Notes: a model not told the origin generated them from the letters alone. A stretch of 64,000 bases of DNA from Primulina eburnea (GCF_022965805.1 NC_133118.1:6851057-6915056); one strand, 5' to 3'; shown: positions 44,613 to 57,128, counted from the first letter of the stretch. A program made the numbers and translations.

Positions 44613-46140
44613 TGAGTTTCTTGACAGTCCAAAATGCTTGATACTCCAACTCCAATGGTAGATGACAAGCTTTCCCCAAAAACAACCTATAGGGTCACAT
44701 CCCGATAGGTGTTTTGGGTGTCGTCCTGTAGGCCCATAACATTATCCAGTTTGATAGCACAATCCTTCCGATTTGTCTTTACTGTCTTCTCCAAATTATT
44801 TGTTTGATCTCCCGGTTAGATATTTCAGCTTGTTTATTCGACTGTGGATGATAAGCTATCCCCACCTTGTGCTTCACATTATATATGTCTAATAGTGAGT
44901 TAAAAATATTATTACAAAAGAGTGTACCTTTGTCACTTAATATGGCTTTTGGCGTTCGAAATCTAGTGAATATATTAATGTGCACAAACTTAACAACTCG
45001 TGTGTCATTAGTTCTAGTGGCAATTGCTTACACAAAATTTTATATTTAATCGACAGCTAAAATAATGTAAGATTTACCAAAGGACGGTGAAAAGGGTCCT
45101 ATGAAATCTATCCCCCAAAAGTCAAAAAGTTTCAACTTCAAAATATTTTTAAGTGGTAACTCATGCGCCTAGAAAAATTTCCTACCCTTTGTCATCTATC
45201 ATATGATTTCACCAAGATGTAAATATCTGTAAACAAGTTAGGTCAATAAAAACCAGATTATAATACTATGGATGTTGTTCGTGATGCTCCGAAATTCCCA
45301 CCATATGGCACATAATGTATTGATCCAAAATCTCTCGTGCTTTCTCGTCTACTACACATATATTTATAACTTGACCGACACATCTCTTGAAGACATAGAG
45401 ATCATCTCACATGTAAACTTCGCATCATGAAAAAACTTTTTCCTTTGGTGATGGTTTAGATCTGGAAGCAAAACACCACAAGAAAAAATGTGAGCAATGT
45501 TTGTAAATCATGACAATTTAGACTTTACCTCGCATATTTGTTTGTCAATAAAAGTGTCCTTGATGCATTTTTCTTTTCTCTTGACTTCTAACTCCAACTT
45601 CGATAAATGGTCAGCCACTTGATTTTGACTTCCCTTCTTGTCTTTGACCTCAAATTAAAATCTTGTAGCAACAATATCCACCTTATCCAACTTGGCTTTT
45701 CGTTTTTCTTGGAGAACGAGTAAATAATTGTTGCATGGTCAGTGTACATAATTACCTTAGTTCCAATGAGATATAGTCAGAATTTTTCGAATGCCAAAAC
45801 CAGTGCAAGCAACTCATTTTCAGTAATGGTGTAATTCTATTGTGTTGCATCCATAGTGCTACTCGCATAATTGATTTCTATCAACTTCCAGTCCCTTTGA
45901 CGAATCTTTATGATTAAAACAATGCCTTCTGAACTATAAAATGACATTTTTTCCCAATTGAGAACTATGTGTTTTTTGGCATCTTTGCAAAAAAGAGAAA
46001 GTTACAAGTATTAATTCATTGGATCCTCTAATGGTATGGTAGATGTTGAACATTACAGCCTCTCCACCAACACTTAAGGTAAGTTCTCATTTGTGTGCAT
46101 CAATCAATGCTCTCCCCATGGCTAGAAACAATATTCCAAA
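44613..46140 (-). pseudogene. RT end, RNase H and integrase remnants of Athila-2
   Basis: Readable pieces are the RT end (SSEGIVL near 45930), RNase H (VIMYTDHATI near 45740, KWLTI from the ADHLSR-like end near 45610) and an integrase core at 44779-44985 (ILSDKGTLFCN, GIAYHPQSNKQAEISNREIKQI). Frames change often. Most of RT is deleted between here and the protease. Confidence 0.65.
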
Positions 46141-46142
46141 AA

Positions 46143-46559
46143 TCAATAGTTTGCATTATCTTCCTCCATCTCTAATATAACAAAATCATCAGGGAAGATA
46201 AATTTGTCTACCTTCACAAACACATCCTCCACTATACCTCGTCGATATGTCGGAAAATTATTTGCTAGTTGTAGAGTGATGGTGATAGGCTTCACTTCTC
46301 CAAGCTCCAAAGTCCTGTAAATAGAAAGAGACATTAAACTTATACTTTCTCCTAAGTCACATAAAACTTTATTTACATGAAAACCACCAATAATATAAGA
46401 AATAGTAAAACTCCCAAGATTTTTATATTTTTGTGGAAGCTTCTTTTGGAGGATGACACTACACTCTTCTATTATCTTTATTGTTTCATACTCTTGCAGT
46501 CTTCTCTTCTTTGACATTACAACCTTGATGAATTTTTCACAGTTAGGAATTTGCTCCAA
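46143..46559 (-). pseudogene. Protease region of Athila-2
   Basis: LCDLGESISLMSLSIYRTLELGE corresponds to the DSGASINLMP active-site region. The DSGA core reads DLGE, so the catalytic motif is lost. Upstream (46560-47276) are decayed gag remnants, including a match to the NNKNF region of Athila-1 near 47200. Confidence 0.7.
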
Positions 46560-47276
46560 ATTGGCGGCAAACGGGATGTTAATATGAATTTTCTTGAAGA
46601 TTTCAAGAAACCTTGCAAACTAATCATCCAACACCTTCTTTTTGAATCTTTGAGGATAAGGAAGATTATTCTTAGGTGGGGAGGTGATGTTAAAGGACAT
46701 CCCTTGACTCTTCAACTTTTCTTTAGACTTCTCGTCATTTTCCTCCAATACTTCTTACTCTTTATTTCATTAATGTCTTCAGTCATCACCTCTTTGACTC
46801 CAACTTCCTTGCCACTTCTCGATGTAATAGCCTCACATTACTCTTTGAGATTCACCTCAGCATTACTAGGAAATTAACCTCTATTTTGGTCCTTCAAAGC
46901 AATTTCAATCTACCCTTATATGCGTCTCTAGAGACTTTATCATGACACCCATATTACCCATATGCGTCTCAGTTTTGTCAAGATGAGATTTAATGTTTCC
47001 CATCCTTTTACTTGATTCTGCCACGAATGTACCCACAAATCTTAAAAAGATGGTTTACCCTCACCCTTTTGATTATTGAACCTCAGACGAGCATTCAACA
47101 CATTCTTGTTCTTTGCATAAGAGAAATTTTCATGGTTATGCAAACTAGGATAATATTTATTAGGAACATGGTTACCTCGATAGACTCCATACCTTAATTT
47201 TTATTGTTGATATATTGGAATTCTTCCACACTAAGCTATTCTTCAACGGCGACCGTAGCTACTTCAGTAGTAGTCT

Positions 47277-49891
47277 TGTAAGGTCTAGGAAATTTGAGCT
47301 ACGCAACCAGACTGCATGCAATCTAGGGTTTTACTAAATTATGTGTTTAATTATTTTACTGCATGGTTATTGCACGACCATGTGTTTTATTTCATGGTTT
47401 ATTAAATTTTAATGCATTAAGGTTTAAGTTGTATTTCGCGTTCAAATGAGGAATGGAGACTGGGGATAACCAGGAAAAATACTTTATATAAATAATTAAT
47501 TTTAAATATTTGATATATGATGTAATTAAGTGAGATTTTTGAAGTTGGGCCTTGGTGGGGTATTTTGACTGTCCCGGTCATATTTTAAACCGATACGCAA
47601 ATTTTAGCAAGCCGGGGGACTTTTTGAGGGTTCGGACAATATTTTCAAAAACGTACCTAAACGAAATATTTTCGAGAGTGGTTTTGGATTCTTTGGGCCT
47701 AATTTAATTTATACTGGGCCTAAACTCCTTCAAATCCTTATTATTTTAATTATTGGGCCCAATACATATATATATTATGACTTGAACCCTACCCTAAAAA
47801 CCATAAACCTACTCCTTAAGCTCTCGGCGGCCACTCCCTCATTCATCAGCAGCACTTTCACAAACAAATACAGCAGTCTTCAAAAATCCCTCAAGTTTTC
47901 AAGAAAAACTCTGTCCCCGCCTCTTCGGTGCAAGTTTTACGCGCATATCTCAAGGTTTGCGAGCGTTTAAACGCAAAGAAACACCCTAAAATGTTTTTTT
48001 CTCATCATTCATACTACTATATGCTGGTTTTTGTGTTTATGCATGAGAAATTTTTTGATTTATATTGTGGTATCTTTTTTGTATAGTTTTGACATGAAAT
48101 ATACCTATGCTTTGATGCAACTCACTTTTTTCATCACTTTTGTGTAAGGGGCTGCTATGGCTAAGGGTTTAAGGGCTGTACATGTTGGGAGTCATGGTGT
48201 CAAGGGTCTGGAGTCACGAGGTAGGCACGATTTGGTGAATGCCGATCGCATTTTCCCTTGATGGTTGATCTCGGCTGGGCTAGATCGGAAGATGTGAGAG
48301 ATGTGAGGAAGCCGGCGGTGCAAAGGTTGTTCCAAGCCTTGGACCAGACCCTAGTGGGTCTGAGTCATGGCCTAGGATTTATCGAACATCGTTGGTCTTG
48401 GTCTTGGTCTTGGTCCTAGAGGCGAACGAGGGAGATAAGTGCAGGGGTGTCTCGGTTGGGACTTGGTGCGAGGGCTCTCGGGTGGTCACGCATGGGGCTA
48501 AGGGCTAGGGCTATGCAGTCCAAGAGTGTCCAGAGGTGGGGTAGGAAGAAATGGTTTGGGTCTGGTCCTCGTTGGTTTGGGCTAGAGTTGAAATTTAGGA
48601 GGATACATACCCTAGAGTTTTCGGTGCTTTTGTGCTGAAAATTCCAGCAAACTCCAGAGTGTTTCATTGGGTTCAAAATAGCTGGAATTGGGTAGTCTAG
48701 GGGCTAGTAGGGAGTGAATATGTTGTGGTTTAAGTTTGGAAAGATTTGGTTAGGTTTTCCGTTGATTCGGATTAAAACCGGGACTCCGGTCCAAGTTTTA
48801 AAATGAATCGAATAAGTTATGAAACAGGCTCGATTTTACGTCTAGGAAATGATTATAAATATGTTTTGAGGTGTTTTACAGAGTTTGGTTGGCTTCGAAT
48901 CGAAATTTTGAAGTCCAGGGGTAAAATGGTCAATAGGATTTCCACGAGCAAAATGGTCATTTTTCACCCGGGTCGAGTTAGCAGTCCTGGCAGCGCCCTG
49001 ATCAAAAATTTACACGTTTCTAATGCATATGCTGTCATGAACATGACCTTTTATGGAAATATGAAAAATATGTTGCATGTTTGATTTTAAGAAAAAAATA
49101 AATATATTCATGATTTTTATAAGTTATGAATATGATGACATGTTTTGAAGAAAGAGAGTTGGTTGTGACTAATACGAACAAGATAATATGATGACATGTA
49201 AATCCAAAACTCAGTTGATGAGTAATTTTGTCGATGATGTCCCCGTTGCCGGGTACCGCGGTTATACGTAGATGGATTTATCGATTAATACGATGATATG
49301 AAACCACAAATAATGAACGAAATTCAAATAAATAAAATGAATATGTATATGCTGATATGTTAATACATGTTTTGTACATGTTACCCTTTGACACGATATG
49401 TTTTTCATGCTTTTAAGATCATGAAATGTATGTTGATTACAGTACTTTTTACTGTTGCATGTTATGTATATGTACTTGTTATAAAGATTATGGTGTGTTG
49501 AGTCTTTAGACTCACTAGGTGTTAATGATGTAGGTGAACATATTGATGAGGAGACTGGAGGCGCCGAAGACTGAGTAGGCGGGGCTGGGTGTGTGCACAC
49601 TAACCCGAGGACTATATTTTTCCTCACATTACGTTTATGAATTAAGAGGAACCATGGATAATTTTTATACACTTATGTTTTATATGTCTATGATTTTCAG
49701 GACATTGCATGCTGTTGGTTCGACTAGGTTTTTGACATATTTTTAACTATAGTATTTTTACCAGCATTTGAATCCTTTTGTTTTAAAATAAAATGTGTGT
49801 TTACAGCAGTTTTGCATGCATGCATTTAAATGCATTTTCGAGATTTAGCTGATAAAAAAATTTATCAGTATTTTAAGTAGTAGACGTTTCA
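47277..49891 (+). mobile_element. 5' LTR of Gypsy-X
   Basis: It starts TGTAAGGTCTAGGAAATTTG and ends GACGTTTCA directly before the primer site, 2615 bases in all. It is distantly similar to the solo LTR at 41932-44607. No long ORF is seen. The start is inferred from the junction with Athila-2, as the partner LTR is not in the window. Confidence 0.7.
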
Positions 49892-49893
49892 GT

Positions 49894-49905
49894 TGGTATC
49901 AGAGC
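49894..49905 (+). other. Primer binding site of Gypsy-X
   Basis: A perfect TGGTATCAGAGC (initiator tRNA-Met type) lies two bases after the LTR. Confidence 0.9.
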
Positions 49906-50140
49906 AAATGTCATGTATAAGGTTGTATCACAACCAGCTTCAGTATCTCAATCTTCAAGCCTCGAGTCAGTAAGTTTAAATGGTTTTAATGTTATCACCT
50001 GCATGCTTACATGATATATGATTTACAGCAATTTAATATATACGTTTAGCTATTTACATGATTTAAGGATTAAATATTTTTAAAACTAAATTAAATTGCA
50101 TGATGGGTTACGTTTACAATTTGGACTATATTCACACATT

Positions 50141-50391
50141 ATGCTTCCCAGACGCTCCCCAAGCACTGACAGGTGGGATGATACTTCCGGAGGCGGTAGA
50201 GGCCTCTCATCACCACCATCACCGCCAGGAGACGCAGCTACCCGAGTCCTTGAGGTTATTTCTAGATTGATGGAGCAGGCACAACAGGCTTCTAGACCCC
50301 AGACATACATCTATGAGCAATTTAGACATCTCAACCCGAAGGAGTTCGGAGGTACTACTGACCCTTTTTCAACAGAGGGTTGGATACGGTC
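50141..50391 (+). pseudogene. gag N-terminus of Gypsy-X
   Basis: From ATG 50141 (MLPRRSPSTDRWDDTSGGG) it reads through QTYIYEQFRHLNPKEFGGT and TEGWIRS, where the coding-free LTR element interrupts it. The cggtc at 50387-50391 is repeated at 54154-54158, where gag resumes. Confidence 0.8.
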
Positions 50392-52004
50392 TGTTGGAAC
50401 ATTTCATGTTCGCATTCTTGATTTTGATATTAACAAAACTTGTTATTGTGTTTCTAACATATTTACTCAAGTGTGAAGTTGCAAACACAAGAAGCAAACT
50501 AAAACGGAATTCAGCCAAAACTGAATTTCTGGCAAACTTAGGTGTTTTGAAGGTTTCTCTCAGCTGGATGATCCAAATGACAATCCGCCAACTTGACTGA
50601 TCAGAAAACTCAATTTGAAACAAGTCGTATTTCACGTCAGTGGGAAAAATCGAATGTTATCTATGTAAAACTGATCGTAACTGATCGCATGAAAACAACA
50701 ATCAGTTGGGTTTGAGCAGCTGCGGTATTTTGGTCATATCTCTCAGCTCGGTTATCAAAATGAAGCGATTCAGTATGCGTTGGAAAGAAAAGAGGATGAT
50801 CTACAAATCATCATTAGAAGTAAAAGTCTGAATCGAAGCTTAAAATGATGATAAGTGACAATGAAGCTACTGGTTCTGCATAAACTTAAATTCGCTAGGC
50901 TGATTTCAGCACACCAGCTGATGACCAGTTGAACCTGACCAACTGAAGTAGCTGGTGACTAGCTGAAACTGAACTAGTTGAACTAAACCAGACCAGCTGA
51001 AACTGAACCGAACAAGTTGAAGTGAACCAGACTAGCTGAAACTGAACTGAACTAGCAGGTGACCAACTGAACTGAACTGAACCAGCAGCTGACCAGTTGA
51101 ATTGAACCACCAGTTGAGTTGACCAGTCGGGAAAAAGTCCAGCAAGACAAATTTGACTGTTACAATCTCAGAAACAATACAGAAACTTTCCAAACAGTCA
51201 TATTCTTGTGTTTAACGTATATAGCATTGTTGGGGCTTATAAATACAACATCTAGAAGATCAAACAAGAGCTTTTGAAGTGGATTCAAAGCATGGGCAGT
51301 TAGCATGAAGAAATCATCTAGTTGAGAGCACAAGCCCTTGTGTGAGGATACATTTGAGATGTACACTGTAAATGATAAATTCCTCACACACAATCACTCA
51401 AACACATAGAAGAGAGTTGAACTTCAAAGTTTAGTTGAGTCAGTCTTGCACAAAGACAATAAACTTTGTATGTTGTCTTTCCATATGAGACATTAAACAA
51501 TATGCTGATTGCGAGGTGTTTCCTACAATCTTGAGTACTAGGAGATCAGTTGGCAGTAGTGTAAGTCCTAGCTGAATGGGTTTGTACAAAGAATTTTATA
51601 AATCAATGTTTTCTAGTGGATCCTTCCCAAGGGGAAGAAGGGGTGACGTAGGAGTGTTTAACATCTCCGAACATCCATAAAAAAATTCGTATCTATTTGT
51701 TTATTGCATTTACTTATCATTTCCGTTGTTTTAAAAAATGCGTTGTTGAAGCATTTTAGGTGTTCTTCAAATACCAAAATATTGGATACCAAATGTTTGA
51801 TAAAATGCTTCAACTAAAATATTTTTACTCATTCAATTTTCATATTTTAAATGATTTACAAAATGTTTAATCTGTTTCTACGAAGGATTTTCGAGTGTCT
51901 TCCGCTTGGTTTGAAAACCAAACTCGGTTTAATTCATCGATGTTCAATATTTCAAGAACCGAGCTATTGTAGCTCAACGATGTTCCCCCTAATCGATCCC
52001 AGCA
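50392..52004 (+). mobile_element. 5' LTR of the non-autonomous element
   Basis: It is 1613 bases and ends CCCAGCA (CCCAACA in the other copy). A run of degenerate cagctgaactgaac repeats at 50905-51130 precedes the TATA box TTATAAATA at 51237-51245. Confidence 0.9.
50905..51130. repeat. CAGCTGAACTGAAC repeats
   Basis: CAGCTG / CAACTG / CAGTTG hexamers are interleaved with gaactgaac, more than a dozen in ~220 bases. The matching cluster in the 3' LTR is at 53065-53275. Confidence 0.85.
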
Positions 52005-52006
52005 AT

Positions 52007-52018
52007 TGATATCAGAGC
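52007..52018 (+). other. Primer binding site of the non-autonomous element
   Basis: TGATATCAGAGC has one mismatch to the initiator tRNA-Met consensus. It is followed by 52019-52529 of non-coding sequence. Confidence 0.8.
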
Positions 52019-52529
52019 GGCTTGTTCTTGAAATAACATTGAAATTGATTTTGATGTTTAAAATTCGAAAATTTCATATTTTTAAATATATATATGCAAA
52101 ATTGAATTTTCGTGCAGCTTGTAGCAACCGTGGGAAAAATGGCATATCTCCTTGCTCGAGTGTCCAAATGACGAATCACTTTTTGCGTTGCAAACTAAAC
52201 TCATAGAAGTTTACAGCTGTATAAAATTTGTAGCCTATTTATGCTCGAGAAAAAGCAGTTTATTCATTGAAGGCAGAGCATATGTGCTGCGGCAGAAAAT
52301 GAGCCATGGAGTAAATTGGTTAGTTATCCCTCTTCTTTTATAATTTTCAAAATTTAAAAAATATAGGGGGAGAACTCATTATAATTTTAACTGATAGATT
52401 ATTTTTAAAAATTGAGGGGCACAAAATTTTGTGCTCAAAATGTTTTGAAAATATGACCTTTTGATTCACACAAAAAGGGGATGAAATATGTTAGTTAAAA
52501 CGATTGTTTATCCAAGTTTTGTGATCATC

Positions 52530-52542
52530 AAAAAGGGGAGAT
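52530..52542 (+). other. Polypurine tract of the non-autonomous element
   Basis: AAAAAGGGGAGAT directly precedes the 3' LTR. Confidence 0.8.
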
Positions 52543-54153
52543 TGTTGGAAAATTTCATGTTCGCAATCTTGATTTTGATGTTAAAAGAACTTCTTATTGT
52601 ATTTCTAACATATTTACTCAAGTGTGAAGTTGTAAACACATGAAGCAAACTGAAACGGAATTCAGCCAAAATGAATTTTTGGCAAGCTTTGGTGTTTTGA
52701 AGATATCGCTTAGCTGGATGATCCAAATGACAATCCGTCTACTTGAATTACCAGAAAACTCAATTTGGAACAAGTTGTATTTCACGTCAATTGGTCAAAA
52801 TCAGATGTTATCTAGGTCAAACTGATCGTAACTAATTGTAACTGATCGCACGAAGACATTAATCAATTGGGTTTGAGCAGCTGGTGTATATGGTCATATC
52901 TTATAGCTCATTTATCAAAATGAAGCGATTCAATATGCATTGGAAAGGTAAGACGATGATCTACAAATCATCTTCAATGGTCAGAGTCTAAATCGAAGCT
53001 TAAGATGTTGATAAATGACGATGAAGCTACTGGTTATGCACAAACTGAAATCAGCTAGGCTGATTTCAGCACACCAGCTGAAACTGAACCAACTAAACCA
53101 GCTGAAGACCAGTTGAACCTGACCAGCTGAACTGAACCAGCTGTTGACCAACTGAAACTGAACCAGACCAACTGAACTAGCTGAACCGAACCGAACCAGC
53201 AGCTGACCAACTGAACTGAACCAGCTGCTGACTAGTTGAACTGAACGATCAGTTGAGTTGACCAGAGTTGACCAGTCGGGAAAAGTCCTGCAAGACGAAT
53301 TTGACCGTTACAATCTCAGAAACAGTACAGAAACTTTCCAAACGGTCATATTCTTGTGTCTAACGTATATATCATTGTTGGGGCTTATAAATACAACATG
53401 TAGACGATAAAACAAGAGATTTTGAAGTGGATTCAAAGCATGGGCAGTTTGCATGAAGAAATCAACTAGTTGAGAGCACAAACCCTTGTGTGAGGATACA
53501 TTTGATAAGTACACTGTAAATGATAAATCTCACACACACAATCACTAACACATATAGAAGAGAGTTGAACTTCAAAGTTTAGTTGAGTGAGTCTTGCACA
53601 AAGACAATAAACTTGTGTATGTAGTCTTTGCATATGAGACATTAAACAATATGCTTATTGTTAGGTGTTGCCTACAATCTTGAGTTCTAGGAGTTCAGTT
53701 AGGCAGTAGTGTAAGTCCTAGCTGAATGGGTTTGTACAAAGATTGTATAAATCAAAGTCTTCTAGTGGATCATTCTCAAGGGGGAGAAGAGTGACGTAGG
53801 AGTTTGAAATCTCCGAACATCCATAAACAAATTCGTGTCTCTTTGTTTATTACATTTACTTATCATTTCCATTGTTTTAAAAAATTCATTGTTGAAGCAT
53901 TTTATGTGTTCTTCAAATACCAAAATATTGGATACCAAGTGTTTCATAAAATGCTTCAAATAAAATATTTTTACTCATTCAACTTGCATATATTTTAAAT
54001 GATTTACGAAATATTTAATCGGTTTCTACGAAGGATTATTTCGAGTGTTTTCTGCTTGGTTTGAAAACCAAACTCGATTTAATTCATCGGTGTTCAATAA
54101 TTCAAGAACCGAGCTATTGTAGCTCACGATGTTCCCCCTTATCGATCCCAACA
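52543..54153 (+). mobile_element. 3' LTR of the non-autonomous element
   Basis: It is 1611 bases, clearly homologous to the 5' LTR along its length but visibly more diverged than the Tekay-C pair. The TATA box is at 53385-53393. Confidence 0.9.
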
Positions 54154-54158
54154 CGGTC

Positions 54159-54880
54159 ATTGGAGCTACACTTTCAGTATTTTGAGATGAGGGATGGTGA
54201 TGGATCAGGTGCGCCACTTACATGCTGAGGGACGACGCATCCCTATGATGGGAGGGAGCTGCTCACGAGGTGAACTTGGCTACACTTACTTGGAGTCAGT
54301 TCAAGGATATCTTCTACAACAAATATTTCCCAACGTATTTCATGGGACGTTCGACGAGGGAGTTCACGAGTCTCCGACAGGAGGCTCGTCTGTGGCAGAG
54401 TTTATCAGGAAATTCGACAGGGGCTGTCACTTTGTGCCCCTTATTGCGAGGGATGCCGCTCAGGAGTTAAGGCATTTCATGGATGGCCTCAGAACCACCT
54501 TGCGCCGGGATGTTATGCTGATGAGATCGGCGAGCTATGATGAGGCTACCGCTTGTGCTTTTCAGGCGGAGCAGGCCCTGGGGGACTTTGATATCGAGTG
54601 GCAGCGGAAGACGCATCAGGCCCAGCAGAGCTCACAGATACAGAAAAAGCAGTTCACAGGGCCACCGAGACATCAGGGGCTCCTAAGCCGGAGGAAGGAC
54701 AACAGTGCAATAAATTACACTATGGCAGATGTGTGTGGGGGACCTTCAATTGCTTTATATGCAAAGAAGAGGGCCAGAAGGCAGCTGATTGCCCTAAGAA
54801 CAAGGGCCCCACGATTGGCAGGGCCTATGTGATGCATGCATATGAAGCGAAGGCTGAGCCAGACTTTACATTAATCACAG
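54159..54880 (+). pseudogene. gag C-terminal part of Gypsy-X
   Basis: It resumes after the cggtc duplication. Reading requires frame changes: one frame gives ATLTWSQFKDIFYNKYFPT, another SVAEFIRKFDRGCHFVPLIA, HFMDGLRTTLRRDVML and AFQAEQALGDFDIEW. A third gives a zinc knuckle (CFICKEEGQKAADC, with Gln at the His position) at about 54745-54790. A stop falls before the WEGA part. It ends at TLITG, where the intron-like insertion starts. Confidence 0.75.
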
Positions 54881-55408
54881 GTAACCTTTATGTTTAAGAA
54901 TTTTTATTTACCTCCTCGATTGCATTAATTATTATGTTTGTTGTGGGAATTATTTTTGCGATTGAGAAGCTATAATAAATTAGGTTGCATGTTCTAATAG
55001 ATGAACTTAAAGGTTGACTTGATGAATTTAAGAACTTTAAGGATCCAAATGCAATAACCAAATTTACAGGGACCTAACTGCAAAATTCGAAAGTAAAGGG
55101 ATTGTTTTGATTATTGCGAAGGTTTTGGGGCCACGGTAATAATTTTCGAGAATTTTAAGGTTTAAATTGACTAAATTTGAAATTTCATGAGGACTAAGAT
55201 GCAATTTTTGAAATTTTTAAGGGCCAAATTTTAAAGAAGTCGAAAATTTAGGAGTCAATTTGCAATTTCCAAAAGTTGGGAGTAAAATTCAAAATTTTGA
55301 TCGGACACTAGAATTAAATCAGTGATTGTTTGAGGATTTTGGGTTAATTAATGATAGAAAATCTCTTAAGTTTCAACACGATCAGATTTGATGATATGTT
55401 TGTCGCAG
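54881..55408 (+). other. Intron-like insertion between gag and protease of Gypsy-X
   Basis: It is 528 bases, A/T-rich, with stops in all frames. It starts GTAACC after ATCACAG and ends TTTGTCGCAG. Removing it joins ACA-G to GA-AGG, giving ...TLITGRMYISGVATY, the normal flow of this gag-protease region. The borders therefore act as a GT-AG intron. An alternative is a chance insertion that happens to obey these borders. Confidence 0.6.
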
Positions 55409-55442
55409 GAAGGATGTATATTTCAGGTGTAGCCACGTATGA
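55409..55442 (+). pseudogene. Protease start of Gypsy-X, left fragment
   Basis: GRMYISGVATY is followed at once by Tekay-C. The protein resumes at 63651 with LLDYGAIHSF. Confidence 0.75.
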
Positions 55443-57123
55443 TGTAATGCCCGAGATTTAATTGCAATAATCAGATGTTGATTAATTGACATGATTGAGG
55501 TTATACAAACTTGAATGAAAAAGCCGGGCATCGTTACATTAAAAGCGAAGATGTTCGACCGAACATCTCAAGATGTTCGGCCGAACATCTCGGCGCATAT
55601 GCGCGAGATAAGTCGCGCATATGCGCGACCTGTCCAGAAGGATCGGCGCATATGCGCGACGTAGAGGGCGCATATGCGCGGGAGGGACAGTAGGTTCAGC
55701 GCATATGCGCGAGAAGAGTGGCGCATATGCGCGCGGCATGCGGATTGCCAAATCGACACTTGGCTTTTTCATGTGCGTGGGTATATTTATATATATATAT
55801 AGACATGCAAAAATCCCTTCAGAATTAAGGGAAAAAGGAACGAGAGCTTCCGAGAGAAATTTCATCCAAATTTGATTCGTGAGAAATCCGTCCGTTAGAT
55901 TTTAAATCCGACTTCGGTATTGTGTTCCTATCAACGCAGGCTACAACTGGACGTAAATTTTACTACGTTTTGACATGTTTGGAAATTATGATGTTGTTAG
56001 AATTGAATACACGTCATATATGTTGTTCTTGACATGTTAGACAGCGTAGAATCGAAGTCAGATTAAGAAACGGACTGAATATGGAATTGTTATGAATTTC
56101 AGAATGAAATTGACTAGAATTGATATCAGATTTATATGGTGGTTGATTGTAAACGTTTGGAATTGATATAGACTGATATAGTATTATCAGTATCGCAAGA
56201 TTGCACTGTTGTACTGTCAGAATTTGATAAAACAGAGATGTTGTGATTTGATTAGAATATTGATACAGAATATTGATATTGTCATGGCCAGATTGAACAG
56301 TGACAGACTTCGAGTGTATCAGAGCGACAGCAAGAAAGGTATAAATAAATGTTGATTCGGGATTGCACAACTCGAGTTAGGTTTGACTTGAGTTTCCCTA
56401 AATCACATACTTTATTTTATTGCATTGATATTTGAAGATTATCAGATTGATATGTTAATGGATTGACTTAGAATCGAGTCAGAGTCCGAGTCTAGGGCTG
56501 ACAGCCTAGCTAGGGCAGAACCGCCGAGTCTTTCTCAGAACCGATAAGACTCTAGACTTACGGGGTATCGAAGAGCTTTAGATGTAGATCGACTTCTATC
56601 TCAGACACTCGATACAGAATACCAAAGTCTAAATTAGATTGGGATCCCTAGATTTGAGATAAGATAAGATTAGATCACGAGTCATTGATTCATGTAGTCA
56701 GATTAGATACATGTTTCGATGTTTGTTTATGCTTTTATATATGTTGTATATGATTGCATGTAATACATTGTTTATACTGGGATATTTATATCTCACCGGA
56801 GTTATCCGGCTGTTGTCTTGTTTGTATGTGTGCATGGCAACAGGTGGGACAGGTACAGGGTCACAGAGGTGAAGACAGATCGAGATTAGAGTGGTGATAC
56901 CGGACTTAGACTAGAGCTAGGGTTTAAACACTTGATAGTAGTTGTTGAACCTGAGTATGTATGTTTGTATATTTTACCAGATTTATACTTTTATACTGAT
57001 ATGTATAGGAGTTTGATTCCATTACCTTCCGCATTTTAAAAAAAAAATTAAACCATGTTTATTATACTTGATTAATTAGTCCCAATCATGATTAAAAAGA
57101 TGATTAGCGTCCGGGTCCCCACA
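55443..57123 (+). mobile_element. 5' LTR of Tekay-C
   Basis: TGTAATGCCCGAG to GGGTCCCCACA. Six GCGCATATGCGC palindromes at 55590-55737 lie just before an AT-rich TATA region at 55782-55801. Below it, long A/T-rich sequence has no gene. Confidence 0.95.
55590..55737. repeat. GCGCATATGCGC palindrome cluster of Tekay-C
   Basis: Six well-preserved copies are spaced 20-30 bases apart. The 3' LTR has the same six at 62113-62256. Confidence 0.95.
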
Positions 57124-57128
57124 ACAGG

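Larger units (their letters stand above)
36360..47276 (-). mobile_element. Athila-2: old, heavily interrupted Athila element
   Basis: Read leftward it has gag tail (to 46560), protease, RT/RNase H remnants, integrase remnant, the ggttgcctccgacacacagc block (41512-41531) and the env-position ORF (37034-37614). It hosts a solo LTR, a CACTA unit, Tekay-B and Gypsy-X. No LTR of its own is visible. The decay level and number of guests make it one of the oldest layers here. Confidence 0.75.
50392..54153 (+). mobile_element. Non-autonomous LTR retrotransposon without coding
   Basis: It is 3762 bases, TGTTGGAA...CCCAACA, with the 5-base duplication cggtc. Two ~1.6-kb LTRs flank only 538 bases of internal sequence (52005-52542) that has a primer site and polypurine tract but no gag or pol. 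The TGTTGG/CCAACA ends suggest copia descent. Orientation is plus by the primer-site and polypurine-tract positions. It would depend on proteins of another element. Confidence 0.9.

Noticed and set aside
47782..48676. Possible host gene start (CCCTAAA-type leader, short ORFs)
   Set aside because: It lies inside the Gypsy-X LTR and fits an LTR transcription start region. No open frame longer than about 90 codons follows.
49893..49906. TGGTATCAGAGC sequences as tRNA gene pieces
   Set aside because: They match only 12 bases at LTR borders and act as primer binding sites. No cloverleaf is present.
55588..55737. Regularly spaced palindromic repeats resembling a CRISPR array
   Set aside because: The repeats are 12-14 bases, lie inside plant LTRs, occur in both LTRs of one element and have no cas genes or true spacers.
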